A stretch of DNA of 64,000 bases from Terrimesophilobacter sp964651535 (GCA_964651535.1 CAZYYE010000001.1:186001-250000); one strand, 5' to 3'; shown: positions 24,858 through 33,689, counted from the stretch's first letter. Translations and numbers: made by a program. Notes: generated by a model not told the origin, from the letters alone.

Positions 24858-26855
24858 ATGGACTTCAAGCGCTTCATCCGCGGCCCGTTCCTCTACATTG
24901 TGCTCGCGGTCGTCGTCGTGTCCGTGGGCTTCAGCCTGCTCACCGGGTCCGGGTTCCGCGCCATCACCACCCAGCAAGGCCTCGAGCTCCTCGCCAACGG
25001 CAAAGTCGACTCCGCCACCATCCTCGACACCGAACAGCGCGTCGACCTCGTGCTTAAAAAAGCCGGCTCCGAAGGCAAACAGGTCCAGTTCTACTACTCC
25101 GAGCCGCGCGGCAACGAAGTGGTCACCGCCATCAACAACGCGAGCCTCTCCAAGTTCGACGACCAGGTCGACAAAGGCAACTGGCTCACGTCCATGCTCG
25201 GCCTCCTCATCCCCTTCATCTTCATCGGCGTGATCTTCTGGTTCCTCCTGTCCCGGATGCAGGGCGGCGGCAACAAGATCATGCAGTTCGGCAAATCCAA
25301 AGCCAAACTCGTCTCCAAAGAAACCCCGCAAGTCACCTTCGACGACGTCGCCGGCGCCGACGAAGCCGTCGAAGAGCTCTACGAAATCAAAGACTTCCTG
25401 CAGAACCCCGCCAAATTCCAGGCAGTCGGCGCCCGCATCCCGAAAGGCGTACTCCTGTACGGCCCCCCAGGAACCGGCAAAACCCTCCTCGCCCGCGCCG
25501 TCGCCGGCGAAGCAGGCGTACCCTTCTACTCCATCTCCGGATCCGACTTCGTCGAAATGTTCGTCGGCGTTGGCGCGAGCCGCGTTCGCGACCTGTTCCA
25601 GCAGGCCAAAGAAAACTCCCCCGCCATCATCTTCGTCGACGAAATCGACGCCGTCGGGCGCCACCGCGGCGCCGGCATGGGCGGCGGCCACGACGAACGC
25701 GAACAAACCCTCAACCAGCTCCTCGTCGAAATGGACGGCTTCGACGTCAAAACCAACGTCATCCTCATCGCCGCCACCAACCGCCCCGACATCCTCGACC
25801 CCGCACTCCTGCGCCCCGGCCGATTCGACCGCCAGATCGGCGTCGACGCCCCCGACCTTCTCGGCCGCAAAAAGATCCTCGAAGTGCACGCCAAAGGCAA
25901 ACCCATGGCCAAAGGCGTCGACCTCGAAGTGCTCGCGCGCAAAACCCCCGGCTTCACCGGCGCCGACCTCGCGAACGTGCTCAACGAGGCCGCGCTCCTC
26001 ACCGCGCGGTCGGATGCCCAACTCATCGACAACCGGGCCCTCGACGAAGCCGTCGACCGCGTCATGGCCGGACCGCAGCGCCGCACCCGCGTCATGCGCG
26101 ACGAAGAGAAACTCACGACCGCGTACCACGAAGGCGGCCACGCGCTCGCCGCGGCATCCATGCGCCACACCGACCCCGTCACGAAAGTCACGATCCTCCC
26201 GCGCGGCCGCGCCCTCGGCTACACGATGGTCATGCCGCTCGAAGACCGCTACTCGGTGACCCGCAACGAACTCCTCGACCAGCTCACCTACGCCATGGGC
26301 GGCCGCGTCGCCGAAGAGATCGTGTTCCACGACCCCACCACGGGCGCCTCCAACGACATCGAAAAAGCCACCGAGATCGCCCGCAAAATGGTCACCGAAT
26401 ACGGCATGAGCTCGGATGTCGGACCGATCAAGCTCGGCCAGTCCAGCGGCGAAGTGTTCATGGGCCGCGACATGGGCCACGCGCGCGACTACTCCGACGG
26501 ACTCGCCGAAAAAGTCGACGTGGAGGTGCGCAAGCTCATCGAGCAGGCGCACGATGAAGCGTGGAAAGTGCTCAACGACAACCGCGACGTGCTCGACAAG
26601 CTCGCAAGCGAACTGCTCGAGAAGGAAACCCTCGACCACAACCAGCTCGCCGACATCTTCAAAAAAGTGAAGAAACTGCCGGAGCGCCCGCAGTGGCTCT
26701 CCAGCACAGACCGGCCCGTATCCAAGAAGCCGCCCGTCGCTGTCCCGCGCAAATCCCCCATCAACCCGGGGGCAGTGGACGGCGGAGTCGACTCCGATCC
26801 GGGAAAGCCGAAGCGCGCCCCCCGCCGCAAGGCACCCGGAATCGCGACGGCATAG
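24858..26855 (+). CDS. ftsH: ATP-dependent zinc metalloprotease FtsH
   Basis: The protein is 665 residues from ATG 24858. It has two transmembrane segments (residues 9-27 and about 115-134) flanking a small extracellular domain, an AAA module with GPPGTGKT near residue 202, IIFVDEID and the second region of homology, and a protease domain with HEGGH near 424. This membrane-bound hexamer extracts and degrades membrane and some soluble proteins. A start nine codons upstream (24831) is possible. Lys and Glu codons here are largely AAA and GAA, unlike clpC. It heads the folate operon. Confidence 0.96.
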   Translation: MDFKRFIRGPFLYIVLAVVVVSVGFSLLTGSGFRAITTQQGLELLANGKVDSATILDTEQRVDLVLKKAGSEGKQVQFYYSEPRGNEVVTAINNASLSKFDDQVDKGNWLTSMLGLLIPFIFIGVIFWFLLSRMQGGGNKIMQFGKSKAKLVSKETPQVTFDDVAGADEAVEELYEIKDFLQNPAKFQAVGARIPKGVLLYGPPGTGKTLLARAVAGEAGVPFYSISGSDFVEMFVGVGASRVRDLFQQAKENSPAIIFVDEIDAVGRHRGAGMGGGHDEREQTLNQLLVEMDGFDVKTNVILIAATNRPDILDPALLRPGRFDRQIGVDAPDLLGRKKILEVHAKGKPMAKGVDLEVLARKTPGFTGADLANVLNEAALLTARSDAQLIDNRALDEAVDRVMAGPQRRTRVMRDEEKLTTAYHEGGHALAAASMRHTDPVTKVTILPRGRALGYTMVMPLEDRYSVTRNELLDQLTYAMGGRVAEEIVFHDPTTGASNDIEKATEIARKMVTEYGMSSDVGPIKLGQSSGEVFMGRDMGHARDYSDGLAEKVDVEVRKLIEQAHDEAWKVLNDNRDVLDKLASELLEKETLDHNQLADIFKKVKKLPERPQWLSSTDRPVSKKPPVAVPRKSPINPGAVDGGVDSDPGKPKRAPRRKAPGIATA

Positions 26856-26864
26856 CGGTCGACC

Positions 26865-27500
26865 ATGGTCGCCGAGAACGCAGCAGAGGATGGTGCGCGA
26901 AACGACGCGGCGCGCGTTCCCGCTGCGGCAATCGACACGGCACGCATCCGCGCGGCCGTGAGCGAACTGCTCGCCGCGATCGGCGAAAACCCGAATCGCC
27001 CAGGACTCGTCGACACCCCTGACCGCGTCGCCGAAAGCTACACCGAATTCTTCTCCGGCATCGGCGAAGACCCGCTCCAGCACCTCGCCGACACCGAAAC
27101 GCTCAAAGAAGCCGGGCACCGCGAAGGCGAACTCGTGATTATGCGCGGAATCGACTTCCGATCCATGTGCGAACACCACCTGCTCCCCTTCGTCGGCGTT
27201 GCCCACATCGCCTACCTCCCCCGCGCCAAAGTGGTCGGCCTCGGTAAACTGCCCCTTGTGTTGGAGACACTCGCCGCGCGCCCGCAACTGCAGGAACGCC
27301 TCACCGAGCAAGTGGCCGACGCGATCGAAACCGCACTCGACGCCCTCGGCGTCCTCGTCGTGCTCGACGCGGCCCACGGATGCGTGAACTCGCGCGGCAC
27401 CCGCCAGTCCCGCAGCACAACCGTCACCCTCGCCTCCCGCGGCCAACTCGCAGACCCGGCCGCCCGCGCCGAAGCGATCGCACTCATCGGGAAGGCCTGA
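26865..27500 (+). CDS. folE: GTP cyclohydrolase I
   Basis: This 211-residue enzyme converts GTP to 7,8-dihydroneopterin triphosphate, the first step of folate synthesis. The family signatures are FRSMCEHHLLPFVG with zinc ligands Cys and His, and HGCVNSRGTRQSRSTTVT with the third zinc cysteine. Length is typical. The first 25 residues are a variable Ala-rich extension. It follows ftsH by 9 bp, as in other actinobacteria. Confidence 0.96.
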   Translation: MVAENAAEDGARNDAARVPAAAIDTARIRAAVSELLAAIGENPNRPGLVDTPDRVAESYTEFFSGIGEDPLQHLADTETLKEAGHREGELVIMRGIDFRSMCEHHLLPFVGVAHIAYLPRAKVVGLGKLPLVLETLAARPQLQERLTEQVADAIETALDALGVLVVLDAAHGCVNSRGTRQSRSTTVTLASRGQLADPAARAEAIALIGKA

Positions 27501-27503
27501 ACC

Positions 27504-28376
27504 ATGGCACGATCGCGGCGGGCAGCGCCCTCGGCAACGTCAGACCGGCCCATCATCATGGGCATCCTCAACGTCACCCCCGACTCGTTCAGCGACGGCG
27601 GGCTGTACGACAACTTCGACGACGCCGTCGACCACGCCGTGAGCATGGTGAGCGCCGGCGCGACCGTCATCGACGTCGGCGGCGAATCCACGCGCCCTGG
27701 TGCCGAACGGCTTCCGGTCGACAAAGAGCAGGCGCGCGTGATCCCCGTCATCCGGGAACTCGTGGCGCGCGATGTGCCGGTGAGCATCGACACCATGAAC
27801 GCGTCCACCGCGGCCGCCGCCATCGACCTCGGCGCGGTGCTCGTGAACGACGTATCGGGCGGCCTCGCCGACAAAGACATGCCGCGGCTCATCGCCGAAA
27901 GCGGCATCGAATACGTGGTCATGCACTGGCGAGGGCACAGCGCCAACATGAACAGCCTCGCCGTCTACACGGACGTCGTCCGCGACGTGCGCAACGAACT
28001 CAAGCACCGCATCGCCGAACTCATCGTCGCGGGCGTCCGCCCCGACCGCGTCATCCTCGACCCCGGCCTCGGGTTCGCGAAAACCTCCCAACACAACTGG
28101 CAACTGCTCGGCCGGCTGAACGAGCTCGCAACCCTCGGGCACCGCATCCTCATCGGCGCCTCGCGCAAAAGGTTCCTCGGCGAACTCGTGCCGGAAGGCG
28201 CGCCCACGAGCGACCGCGACCCGGCCACCGCGACCGTGAGCGCGCTCGCCGCCGAATCCGGAGTGTGGGGAGTTCGCGTGCACGACGTCGCAGGCACCCT
28301 CGCGGCGCTCGAAACGTGGGAAGCCTGGAACGGCGGCCGCGCGCCGGCGCCCCGGGCCATCGGGAGCGGAAAATGA
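27504..28376 (+). CDS. folP: Dihydropteroate synthase
   Basis: This 290-residue TIM-barrel enzyme joins p-aminobenzoate to hydroxymethyl-dihydropterin pyrophosphate, and is the sulfonamide target. Motifs seen are IMGILNVTPDSFSDGG, DVGGESTRPGA, VSIDTMNA, LVNDVSGG, ILDPGLGFAKT and IGASRKRFLGEL. It begins 3 bp after folE and its stop overlaps the folB start in an ATGA junction, so the fol genes are translationally coupled. Confidence 0.97.
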   Translation: MARSRRAAPSATSDRPIIMGILNVTPDSFSDGGLYDNFDDAVDHAVSMVSAGATVIDVGGESTRPGAERLPVDKEQARVIPVIRELVARDVPVSIDTMNASTAAAAIDLGAVLVNDVSGGLADKDMPRLIAESGIEYVVMHWRGHSANMNSLAVYTDVVRDVRNELKHRIAELIVAGVRPDRVILDPGLGFAKTSQHNWQLLGRLNELATLGHRILIGASRKRFLGELVPEGAPTSDRDPATATVSALAAESGVWGVRVHDVAGTLAALETWEAWNGGRAPAPRAIGSGK

Positions 28377-28741
28377 TGTCCGGAGATCGCCTCACCCTCA
28401 CGGGGCTGCGCGCCATCGGACATCACGGCGTGTACGAACACGAGCGGCAGAACGGGCAGGAGTTCGTCGTGGACCTCGTCATCGCGACCGACCTGGCTGC
28501 CGCGGCGGCGTCCGACGATCTTGCCCAGACCATCCACTATGGGGAGCTCGCGGAAACCGTGACGGCCGCGGTCGGCAGCGACCCGGTGGGGCTCATCGAA
28601 ACCCTGGCGGAGCGCATCGCCGAAATCGTGCTCGACTACCCGTCCGCCGCCGCCGTGACCGTCACCGTGCACAAACCCTTCGCCCCCATCACGGTGCCGT
28701 TCGACGACGTGTCCGTGACCATCACGCGGAGCCGCCCGTGA
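28373..28741 (+). CDS. folB: Dihydroneopterin aldolase
   Basis: The 122-residue protein matches dihydroneopterin aldolase/epimerase: LRAIGHHGVYEHERQNGQEFVVDL and the substrate segment IHYGELAETV, with a conserved lysine in VTVHKPFAPI. It cleaves dihydroneopterin to hydroxymethyl-dihydropterin and glycolaldehyde. The ATG at 28373 overlaps the folP stop. A second ATG follows directly at 28376. Confidence 0.96.
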   Translation: MMSGDRLTLTGLRAIGHHGVYEHERQNGQEFVVDLVIATDLAAAAASDDLAQTIHYGELAETVTAAVGSDPVGLIETLAERIAEIVLDYPSAAAVTVTVHKPFAPITVPFDDVSVTITRSRP

Positions 28742-28754
28742 CAAGGGAGCGCCT

Positions 28755-29360
28755 ATGACCCGGATGCGCGTCGTGCTGCCCGCCGTCATCGCGCTCGGCA
28801 GCAACCAGACGAGGGAGTCGGGCGGCATCCTGCACAGCCGGGAAGAACTGCTGCGCGAAGCCGTACGCGAACTCGACGCCCTCGACGGGGTGCGGGTCAC
28901 CGCGGCATCCGGCATCGTGGAAACCCCGGCGTTGAAACTCGACGGCGTGGACGAGACCGCACCGAGCTACCTCAACGCCGTCGTGCTCGCGCGCGTCGCC
29001 CTGAGCCCCGAAGACTTCCTCGCCGCACTGCACGGCATCGAAGCGAACCTCGGCCGCGTGCGCAAGGAAGTGTGGGGCGACCGCACCCTCGACCTCGACC
29101 TCATCGACTTCGGCGGGCTCATCCGAGACAACGACACGATCACGTTGCCGCATCCGCGCGCGTGGCAGCGCGCGTTCGTGCTCGCGCCGTGGCTGCAGGT
29201 GCAACCGGATGCCGTGCTCCCTGGGCACGGTGCTGGTAGGCACGGCCCTGGTCGGCACGGCCGCGTCGATGCCCTGCTCGCCGCGACCACCGACCGCGTG
29301 AGCGAGTACCCCGCCGCGCCCCTGTTCGAGGCGTCGACCATCGACGAGGTGACGCAGTGA
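28755..29360 (+). CDS. folK: 2-amino-4-hydroxy-6-hydroxymethyldihydropteridine pyrophosphokinase
   Basis: The 201-residue enzyme has the HPPK motifs ALGSNQTRESGG, LHGIEANLGRVRKEVWGDRTLDLDLIDFGG and LPHPRAWQRAFVLAPW. It transfers pyrophosphate from ATP to the pterin before FolP acts. Near residues 155-170 there is an unusual Gly-His-Arg stretch (GHGAGRHGPGRHGRV) encoded by short near-repeats of GGCACGG, which looks like a local slippage insertion in a loop. It overlaps DUF3180 in a GTGA junction. Confidence 0.95.
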   Translation: MTRMRVVLPAVIALGSNQTRESGGILHSREELLREAVRELDALDGVRVTAASGIVETPALKLDGVDETAPSYLNAVVLARVALSPEDFLAALHGIEANLGRVRKEVWGDRTLDLDLIDFGGLIRDNDTITLPHPRAWQRAFVLAPWLQVQPDAVLPGHGAGRHGPGRHGRVDALLAATTDRVSEYPAAPLFEASTIDEVTQ

Positions 29361-29827
29361 AGCGCACGAAAGTCACCACCCTCATCGTGCTCGCCGTGGT
29401 CGGGGCGACCGTCGGCGCCCTCGGCGAACTCGCCCTCCAGGTGAGCGGCAGGCTCATCCTCCCGCTGCCCATCACGCTCGCCATCACGCTCGCGGTGATC
29501 GGCGGCATCCTCGTCACCATGGCGATCCCGATCCGGCGGATGACGCGCACCGCGAGCGCGCCCCGCGTCGACCCGTTCTACGCGACTCGAACCGTCATGC
29601 TCGCGAAGGCGGGCTCCGTCACCGGATCGCTCATGGTGGGGGTCGGGATCGGCGTGCTCGCCTACCTGCTGACGCGATCCGTCGTCGGGGTAGGCTCGGT
29701 GACGCAGGCGATCGCGACGATCATCGGGGCCGGAGTTCTGCTCGCCGGCGGGCTGCTCGCAGAGCACATGTGCAGCGTGCCGCCCGGCGACGACGATGAC
29801 CCCGGCAACGAGCCGGTCAAAGCCTGA
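29357..29827 (+). CDS. DUF3180 family membrane protein
   Basis: The 156-residue protein starts at a GTG overlapping the folK stop. Four hydrophobic segments (residues about 8-27, 35-55, 85-106, 112-132) predict a small polytopic membrane protein, and its position right after folK is the conserved location of DUF3180 in actinobacteria. The C-terminus is an acidic tail (PPGDDDDPGNEP). The function is unknown. The conserved clustering suggests transcription with folate genes without proving a folate role. Confidence 0.85.
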   Translation: MKRTKVTTLIVLAVVGATVGALGELALQVSGRLILPLPITLAITLAVIGGILVTMAIPIRRMTRTASAPRVDPFYATRTVMLAKAGSVTGSLMVGVGIGVLAYLLTRSVVGVGSVTQAIATIIGAGVLLAGGLLAEHMCSVPPGDDDDPGNEPVKA

Positions 29828-29853
29828 CCACCGATTTCGACCCCGAGGACTCC

Positions 29854-30336
29854 ATGGCTGAACGACTCGAACTTCCCGACGGCGACTGGCAGCGCGTCTC
29901 CCCGCGGCTCATCGTGTCCGAATACGTGAGCGCCCTCATCTCGACCGCCGTGTTCGCCACCCTCGTCACCGTGGGCACGCTCGTGTTCTGGCCGCCGCTC
30001 GTGTGGATGTACATTCCGCTCGGCGTGATCGCGGTCATCGCGCTCGTGCTCATCCCGCGCCGCGTGCGGTCGATCGGATACCAGTTGCGCGACGACGACC
30101 TGCTGTTCCGCCGCGGCATCCTGTACCAGCGCTTCGTCGCCGTGCCGTACGGGCGGATGCAGCTCGTCGACATCAACCGCGGACCGCTCTCCCGCATGCT
30201 CAACCTGAGCGAGCTGAAGTTCGTGACCGCCGCAGCATCCACGGGCGTGACCATCCCAGGGCTTCGCGAAGCGGATGCCGAAACCCTGCGCGACCAGCTC
30301 GTCGCACTCGCCGAGACCCGCCGGGCGGGCCTGTGA
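29854..30336 (+). CDS. Bacterial PH-domain (bPH2, YdbS-like) membrane protein
   Basis: The 160-residue protein has two transmembrane helices (residues about 27-48 and 51-70) followed by a bPH2 domain with the typical segment RSIGYQLRDDDLLFRRGILYQRFVAVPYGRMQLVDINRGPLSRMLNL. Its stop overlaps the GTG start of a larger bPH2 protein, the standard YdbS/YdbT pair. In Bacillus the pair contributes to resistance to antibacterial peptides. The role here is unknown. Confidence 0.88.
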   Translation: MAERLELPDGDWQRVSPRLIVSEYVSALISTAVFATLVTVGTLVFWPPLVWMYIPLGVIAVIALVLIPRRVRSIGYQLRDDDLLFRRGILYQRFVAVPYGRMQLVDINRGPLSRMLNLSELKFVTAAASTGVTIPGLREADAETLRDQLVALAETRRAGL

Positions 30337-32144
30337 CTGTCACGCCGCCGTTCCCTGAGGGCCCGTTCCCTGAGGAGCCGTTCCCTGAGGAGGGTGACGT
30401 CCCCCCGTTCCCTGAGGATGGTGACATTCCCCCGTTCCCTGAGGAGCCGCCGCAGGCGGCGTCTCGAAGGGAACCGACTAGTGACTCCAAACTCCCTTCG
30501 AGACGGGCTTCGCCCTCCTCAGGGAGCGGAATGGACACTGACTCCGTCGGCTCCTTAGGAGGGAGCGGAATCTCAGGGAGCGGATCCGCAGCGCACCTCG
30601 CCGACGGGGAGTGGCACCGGCTGCATCCGGCATCGCCACTGCTCAAGGGTGGGATCGCGCTTATCGCCATCCTCGGTGTCGTGCTCGCGAACATGCGCGA
30701 ACGCATCTTTGAGATCTTCCTGCCGAGGTTCCCGCAGGAGGGCGACCCGATCGACTACATCGTGGAACGGGGGCTCGTCGGATGGGCGCTCATCGTCGTC
30801 GCGGCCGTGCTCGTTGCCCTCATCATCGGCTTTTATGCCTCCTGGCGCATGCATCTGTTCCGCATCACCGATGAGGTCGTCGAGGTGCGCAGCGGCATCC
30901 TGTTCCGCACGAACCGCAAAGCCCGGCTCGACCGCATCCAGGGCATCAACATCGTGCGCCCGTTCTTCGCGCGCCTGTTCGGCGCCGCCAAACTGGAGAT
31001 CAACCAGGCCGGACAGGATGCGAACGTTCAACTCTCCTACCTGAGCTCCGCCGCGGCGGACAATCTGCGGCGGGAGATCCTGCGGCTCGCCTCCGGCACG
31101 AGGGAAGCGAGCGCGGCCGCGGAATCCGGCGGAGCAGGGTCGAGCCTGATTGAACGTCGGGTCAGTGAGTTCCTCGCCCCCGAACTCGACCCGGATGCGG
31201 CACCGCCGGAGTCTGTCGTGAAACTCGATCTGGGCCGGCTCATCGGATCCATGGTGCTGAGCGGCACGACCGTCGGCCTCCTCGTCCTCATCGCTGCCGC
31301 AATCGTGTGGGTTGCCACGACGGGGCAGTTCCTCGCTTTGCTGTTCGCCATCCCGGCGGGGATCGGGTTCTTCAGCTACTACGTTCAGCGGTTCACGAAA
31401 TCGCTGCGGTACAGCATCGCCGGCACACCGGACGGCATCCGGGTCGGCTTCGGCCTGCTGTCGACGAGCAACGAAACCCTGCCGCCCGGCCGCATCCACT
31501 CCGTGCAGGTGAGCCAGCCGCTGCTGTGGCGCGGACCCGGATGGTGGGAGATCAAGGTGAACCGCGCAGGGCAGTCCTCCACGAAGGGTGCGAGCGGACA
31601 GGCGAACACGACGATTCTGCCCGTCGGGGACCGCGCGGACGTTCGGCGCGTGCTCGAACTGATCCTCCCCGAGTTGAGCGACCGGTCCGACGACGGCGGC
31701 AGACCCGACTACAGCACCCCCGACGACAATGCACCCGCCGTCGGCGTTATCGAATCCGGGCTCGAATCCCGCGGGCATCCGGGCGACGGATTCACGAACT
31801 CGCCTCGGCGCGCGGCCGTGCTGCGCTGGTTTTCGTGGCGCCGCAACGGATTCGCGATCACGGAAGGGTCGCTCGTGCTGCGCAAGGGCGCGATCTGGCG
31901 CCAACTGGTCATCGTGCCGCAACCCCGGTTGCAGAGCGTGTCCATGCACCAGGGCCCGCTGTTGCGCCCGCTCGGGTTGGCGACCGTCCACCTGCACACC
32001 GTGTCGGGGCCGATCAGCGCAGACCTGGGCGCGATCGACCGGGATGCCGCCATCCAGTTCTTCGAGGATGTCGCGCGCGTCGCCGTGTCGGCCGCGCAAT
32101 CGGACACGACCCACCGCTGGCGATCGGGAGAGGCCCCAGCGTGA
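30333..32144 (+). CDS. Bacterial PH-domain (bPH2, YdbT-like) membrane protein with repeat-derived N-terminus
   Basis: The protein is 603 residues from GTG 30333 (GTGA overlap). Three bPH2 segments are visible: WRMHLFRITDEVVEVRSGIL near residue 170, a second around 350-395 (YSIAGTPDGIRVGFGLLS) and a third around 500 (WRRNGFAITEGSLVLRKG), with paired membrane helices before the first two. Residues 1-90 are not part of the fold: they read PPFPEGPFPEEPFPEEGDV and similar Pro-Glu and Ser-Gly runs and correspond exactly to a cluster of REP-like DNA repeats. An initiation codon further downstream, such as ATG 30531, may be the ancestral start. Confidence 0.85.
   Translation: MTVTPPFPEGPFPEEPFPEEGDVPPFPEDGDIPPFPEEPPQAASRREPTSDSKLPSRRASPSSGSGMDTDSVGSLGGSGISGSGSAAHLADGEWHRLHPASPLLKGGIALIAILGVVLANMRERIFEIFLPRFPQEGDPIDYIVERGLVGWALIVVAAVLVALIIGFYASWRMHLFRITDEVVEVRSGILFRTNRKARLDRIQGINIVRPFFARLFGAAKLEINQAGQDANVQLSYLSSAAADNLRREILRLASGTREASAAAESGGAGSSLIERRVSEFLAPELDPDAAPPESVVKLDLGRLIGSMVLSGTTVGLLVLIAAAIVWVATTGQFLALLFAIPAGIGFFSYYVQRFTKSLRYSIAGTPDGIRVGFGLLSTSNETLPPGRIHSVQVSQPLLWRGPGWWEIKVNRAGQSSTKGASGQANTTILPVGDRADVRRVLELILPELSDRSDDGGRPDYSTPDDNAPAVGVIESGLESRGHPGDGFTNSPRRAAVLRWFSWRRNGFAITEGSLVLRKGAIWRQLVIVPQPRLQSVSMHQGPLLRPLGLATVHLHTVSGPISADLGAIDRDAAIQFFEDVARVAVSAAQSDTTHRWRSGEAPA
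30347..30582. repeat. Cluster of REP-like repeats within a coding region
   Basis: Several arms of the dispersed palindrome (CGTTCCCTGAGGAG, GCGTCTCGAAGGGA, CTCCCTTCGAGACGG, CCTCCTCAGGGAGCGG) occur in direct and inverted order. The region is in frame at the beginning of the larger PH-domain gene. Confidence 0.85.
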
Positions 32145-32860
32145 GCCCGCCCTCCGGCCGGCTCGGCGTCGGGATCGTCGGCGCAGGCAAAGTCGGCGCT
32201 GTGCTTGGCGCGGCCCTCGCCGGCGCTGGCCACGCGATCGTCGGGATCACGGCCGTCTCGCAGGAAAGCCGGGATCGTGCGGAGGCGATGCTCCCCGACG
32301 TGCCCGTGCTGCCCGTGCCCGAGGTAGTCGAACGCAGCGAGCTTGTCGTGCTCGCCGTGCCCGAAGCCGAACTCGCGCCGCTTGTTGAGGGTCTCGCCGC
32401 AGCCGGTGCATGGCAGGCGGGGCAACTCGTGCTGCACACCGTCGCCGGGCTCGGAGTTTCCGTGCTCGCCCCCGCCGCCGCACGCGGCGCGATTCCGCTC
32501 GCACTGCATCCTGCGCTCGCATTCACGGGCACGAGCCTCGACCTCGCGCGCTTGAGGGAGTCGTATTGCGCCGTCACCGCGGCCGCGCCCGTGCAGCCCA
32601 TCGGCCAGGCGCTCGCCGTGGAGCTAGGCACAGAACCGGTGCTCATCGCGGAAGCAGACCGCGCGGCCTACGGCGAAGCGATCGAGACGGCCACCCAGTT
32701 TTCTGCGTCCATCATCGGCCAGGCCGTCGCGCTGCTGGATGACATCGGGGTGGAGTCGCCGGGCGCCGTGCTCGCATCCCTCGTACGATCGACCGTGGAC
32801 AACGTGCTTTCGGATGCCACTGTTCCGGCGTTCGAACCCCTGCCGCAGGAGGACGAATGA
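32141..32860 (+). CDS. DUF2520-type Rossmann-fold oxidoreductase
   Basis: The 239-residue protein starts at GTG 32141 over the stop of the previous gene and overlaps panC by 4 bases. The N-terminal Rossmann motif VGIVGAGKVGAVLGAALAGA binds NAD(P). The C-terminal half, with LHPALAFTGT, resembles DUF2520 and F420-dependent or ketopantoate-reductase-like folds. Its constant place before panC has led to suggestions of a pantothenate-related reductase (ketopantoate to pantoate), but that role is an inference. Confidence 0.8.
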   Translation: MSPPSGRLGVGIVGAGKVGAVLGAALAGAGHAIVGITAVSQESRDRAEAMLPDVPVLPVPEVVERSELVVLAVPEAELAPLVEGLAAAGAWQAGQLVLHTVAGLGVSVLAPAAARGAIPLALHPALAFTGTSLDLARLRESYCAVTAAAPVQPIGQALAVELGTEPVLIAEADRAAYGEAIETATQFSASIIGQAVALLDDIGVESPGAVLASLVRSTVDNVLSDATVPAFEPLPQEDE

Positions 32861-33687
32861 CCGACGTATTCGAGACCATCGCGAGCCTGCGGCTCGAGTT
32901 GGAGACCGCGGGCAGCGTCGCGTTCGTCGCCACGATGGGCGCGTTGCACGAAGGGCACCTGGCTCTCGTGCGCCGCGCCGCCGAACTCGCCGACACGGTC
33001 GTCGTGTCCATTTTCGTGAACCCGCTGCAATTCGGGGAAGCCGAAGATCTCGACCGCTATCCGCGCGACCTTGACGCCGACCTCGAGCTGCTCCCGGATG
33101 ACGTGCTCGTGTTCGCGCCGCCCGTCGGCGAACTCTACCCGGACGGCGAATCCGAGACCCTCGTGACCGCGGGTGAGCTCGGGACGATGTTCGAGGGAGC
33201 GAGCCGCCCCGGACACTTCGACGGGATGCTCACGGTCGTCGCGAAACTGCTCAACATCGTGCGGCCCGACGTTGTCGTGTTCGGCCAGAAGGACGCGCAG
33301 CAGGTGTTCCTCGTGAAACGGATGGTGCGCGACCTGAACGTGCCCGTCGTCGTGGATGTCGTGGAGACGGTGCGGGATGCCGACGGCCTCGCCCTCTCCA
33401 GCCGCAACCGGTTCCTGGGCAAACAGGAACGAGTGGCCGCGCTCGCGCTGTCGCGCGCGCTCGCCGCGGCCGAAGCATCCGCGGGGAGTCGCGAGGAGGC
33501 TTTACTTGCGTCACAGAACCTCCTGAATGATGAAAGCGGGGTGGCGGTGGACTACGTGGAGCTGGTCGACCCGGAGACGTTTTTGCCGGTGAGCGAGAGG
33601 TACAGCGGACCGGTCGATGCGATCGTTGCGGCGAAGGTCGGCGCGACCCGGCTCATCGACAACCGCCGCTTCCACCTCGGCAACTGA
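32857..33687 (+). CDS. panC: Pantothenate synthetase
   Basis: This 276-residue enzyme condenses pantoate and beta-alanine with ATP. It has the HIGH-like motif TMGALHEGHLALV, FVNPLQFGEAEDLDRYPR, the pantoate/ATP segment VFGQKDAQQV and SSRNRFL. Its ATG overlaps the stop of the DUF2520 gene. Within the C-terminal domain, 21 bases at 33517-33537 are identical to one arm of an intergenic inverted repeat at 46.8 kb, which is unexpected for coding DNA. Confidence 0.96.
   Translation: MTDVFETIASLRLELETAGSVAFVATMGALHEGHLALVRRAAELADTVVVSIFVNPLQFGEAEDLDRYPRDLDADLELLPDDVLVFAPPVGELYPDGESETLVTAGELGTMFEGASRPGHFDGMLTVVAKLLNIVRPDVVVFGQKDAQQVFLVKRMVRDLNVPVVVDVVETVRDADGLALSSRNRFLGKQERVAALALSRALAAAEASAGSREEALLASQNLLNDESGVAVDYVELVDPETFLPVSERYSGPVDAIVAAKVGATRLIDNRRFHLGN
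33517..33537. repeat. 21-bp sequence in panC identical to the 46.8 kb inverted repeat arm
   Basis: AACCTCCTGAATGATGAAAG followed by C occurs here in frame (QNLLNDES) and again at 46786-46806. Exact 21-bp identity between a coding region and a distant gap is not expected by chance in 64 kb. Confidence 0.85.
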
Positions 33688-33689
33688 CC

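Noticed and set aside
24750..27446. Long open frame on the minus strand opposite ftsH and folE (898 codons)
   Set aside because: It is a high-GC shadow of two clearly conserved genes on the plus strand, with Gly/Val/Glu-biased sequence and no domain.
27380..28741. Plus-strand open frame of 453 codons beginning inside folE
   Set aside because: Only its last part (28373 onward) is a real gene, folB. The rest is an Arg/His-rich shadow of folP.
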